Part shown: positions 59,560 to 60,839 of the stretch, in pieces
How the letters are laid out: every line of letters begins with the position of its first letter
Position numbering within the stretch: position 1 is the stretch's first letter
NCBI GenBank assembly: GCA_947378245.1
Contig: CANCJF010000002.1
Location: 1-60,839, forward strand
Reading direction: 5' to 3'
Source of the DNA: Bacteroidota bacterium
GTDB lineage: Bacteria; Bacteroidota; Bacteroidia; Flavobacteriales_D; Crocinitomicaceae
Length of the DNA: 60,839 bases
The notes under the pieces: model-generated
Told to the model about the DNA's origin: nothing
The model's input: the letters and a program-made list of their open reading frames with translations, nothing else
Databases searched by the model: none
Position numbers and translations under genes: made by a program

Positions 59560-60839
59560 ATGGATAAAATTATAATAGGTAGAACTTCTGAAAAAGCCTT
59601 ATTAAAGGAGGCTTTCAACTCTAATGAATCACAATTTTTAGCTATTACTGGTAGAAGAAGAATTGGGAAAACATATTTGATAAATGCATTTTTTGAGAAA
59701 AATATTTCATTCCATTTTAGTGGAATGTTGAATGCCAGTTTTAGTCAACAATTACAAAATTTTCAATACAGTTTAAGCGATTACTTTAAATCTGAAAAGC
59801 AAACAATCATCCCAACAAATTGGTTGTCGGCATTTCAAAATTTGAGTAGATGTCTTCAAAAAAGTAAAAAAGCAGGAAAACAAGTGGTGTTCATAGATGA
59901 ACTTCCTTGGTTAGATACACACAAATCCAATTTTATAGCTGCTCTTGATTGGTTTTGGAACACTTGGGCTGTGAATAAAAATGTTTTACTCATTGTTTGC
60001 GGCTCTTCTACTTCTTGGATCATTAATAAAGTGATCAATAACAAAGGAGGATTACATAATCGTATTACAAAGCGAATTCATTTAGAGCCTTTTACATTAC
60101 ACGAAACAGAATTGTTTTTAAAATACCAAAAAGTACAACTTTCTAAGTATCAAATTACGCAATTGTACATGTCACTTGGTGGTGTGCCTCATTATTTAAA
60201 AGAAGTGAAAACAGGTGAAAGCGCATTACAAGCGGTCGACCGAATATGTTTTCAAAAGGACGGATTATTAGTAAACGAATTTGATAATTTATACAACGCT
60301 CTCTTTAAAAACTCAGAAATTCACTTAAAGGTAATTTTTGCTTTGGCTTCGAAATTAAAAGGGTTAACGAGAAATGAAATACTAGCATTAACGAAGTTAA
60401 AAGATGGAGGAAGTTTTACAACCGTTTTAAACGAATTGGAATGGTGTAATTTTATCCAACTTCAACCTGCTTTTGGTCGAACGAAAAAAGATTCCTTGTA
60501 TCGATTGAGTGACGAATATTCGCTTTTCTATATTCGCTTTATACACAAGCAAAAGTCGATAAATTGGCCTCTTTTAGCACAATCTCAAAAATGGAAATCA
60601 TGGAGTGGGTATGCTTTTGAAAATACTTGCTTTAAGCACATTTTACAATTAAAAAAAGCATTGGGTATTAGCAATGTTTTTTCTGAAACAACGAGTTATG
60701 CTCAGAAGGCAAAAAACAGTGATTCGGATGGAACGCAAATAGATTTGTTAATCGACAGAAATGACGGTATAATTAACGTGTGTGAAGCTAAATTTCACGA
60801 CAAACCCTTTGTGATATCAAAAGAATATGCTACTAAATT
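59560..60839 (+). CDS. AAA ATPase with C-terminal PD-(D/E)XK-like domain (partial, runs off the window)
   Basis: The open frame from the ATG at 59560 continues to the window end without a stop (at least 426 codons). It has a P-loop GRRRIGKTYL (Gly31-Thr38 region) and a Walker B FIDELPWL (Asp113, Glu114). A middle winged-helix-like segment follows (LTRNEILALTKL). The C-terminal region has TQIDLLIDR (Asp395) and VCEAKFHD (Glu409, Lys411), the spacing of a PD-(D/E)XK nuclease-like fold as in DUF234 proteins. Such archaeal-type ATPases are common in accessory DNA and their function is unknown. The end of the gene lies outside the window. Confidence 0.85.
   Translation, partial: MDKIIIGRTSEKALLKEAFNSNESQFLAITGRRRIGKTYLINAFFEKNISFHFSGMLNASFSQQLQNFQYSLSDYFKSEKQTIIPTNWLSAFQNLSRCLQKSKKAGKQVVFIDELPWLDTHKSNFIAALDWFWNTWAVNKNVLLIVCGSSTSWIINKVINNKGGLHNRITKRIHLEPFTLHETELFLKYQKVQLSKYQITQLYMSLGGVPHYLKEVKTGESALQAVDRICFQKDGLLVNEFDNLYNALFKNSEIHLKVIFALASKLKGLTRNEILALTKLKDGGSFTTVLNELEWCNFIQLQPAFGRTKKDSLYRLSDEYSLFYIRFIHKQKSINWPLLAQSQKWKSWSGYAFENTCFKHILQLKKALGISNVFSETTSYAQKAKNSDSDGTQIDLLIDRNDGIINVCEAKFHDKPFVISKEYATK

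Overview
This window looks like a chromosomal stretch from a low-GC Bacteroidota, most likely a flavobacterium-type organism. I suggest Crocinitomicaceae/Fluviicola-like only tentatively, because no rRNA is present. The evidence is a gliding lipoprotein GldH, a giant secreted protein with SprB-type repeats and a type IX secretion C-terminal signal, several TonB-dependent receptors, a 14-gene nuo operon with a short NuoG, an atp operon lacking beta and epsilon, a DnaG without the usual zinc ligands, and repeated TAnnTTTG -7 promoter elements. No tRNA, rRNA or CRISPR array was seen.

Layout. Positions 1-2.6 kb are accessory DNA: an IS256-like (zinc-ribbon variant) insertion sequence with 20-bp inverted ends, then a REP-associated tyrosine transposase flanked by two inverted REP-like elements. 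One of these has replaced the start of a RelE/ParE-type toxin gene. Positions 2.8-15.7 kb (minus strand) carry nuoA-N, complex I. Positions 16-21.7 kb hold gatC (plus), then pth, an RprXY-like response regulator and sensor kinase, and two glycosyltransferases (minus). Positions 21.7-25.7 kb encode the 1301-residue cysteine-rich SprB-repeat protein. Positions 25.8-29.4 kb carry ricT with an unusual Cys/Gly-rich N-terminus, gldH and two overlapping glycosyltransferase-like genes.

Positions 29.6-38.8 kb look like a metal-acquisition island. A four-gene operon encodes a DUF4856 lipoprotein, an imelysin-like lipoprotein, an HTTM/vitamin-K-carboxylase-like membrane protein and a FecA-like TonB receptor. 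A convergent DtxR/MntR-family repressor follows, and a divergent second TonB receptor has a perfect 16-bp palindrome between its -33 and -7 elements. Positions 39-41.2 kb carry a STAS-like protein and SelO.

Positions 41.3-47 kb (minus strand) carry atpZ, a DUF6168-like gene and atpBEFHAG, with terminator-like hairpins after atpE and after atpA that may set subunit ratios. Positions 47.1-52.2 kb (plus) form a tight operon: polyprenyl synthase, a MORN lipoprotein, dnaG, mscS-like and PAP2. The remainder holds gpsA, acs, a small hypothetical gene, an SPFH/prohibitin lipoprotein, fabF and lpxB with a small membrane protein. An AAA ATPase with a C-terminal nuclease-like domain runs off the right edge.

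The strongest candidates for something poorly described are the DUF4856/imelysin/VKGC-like/TonB operon and the hairpins inside the atp operon.
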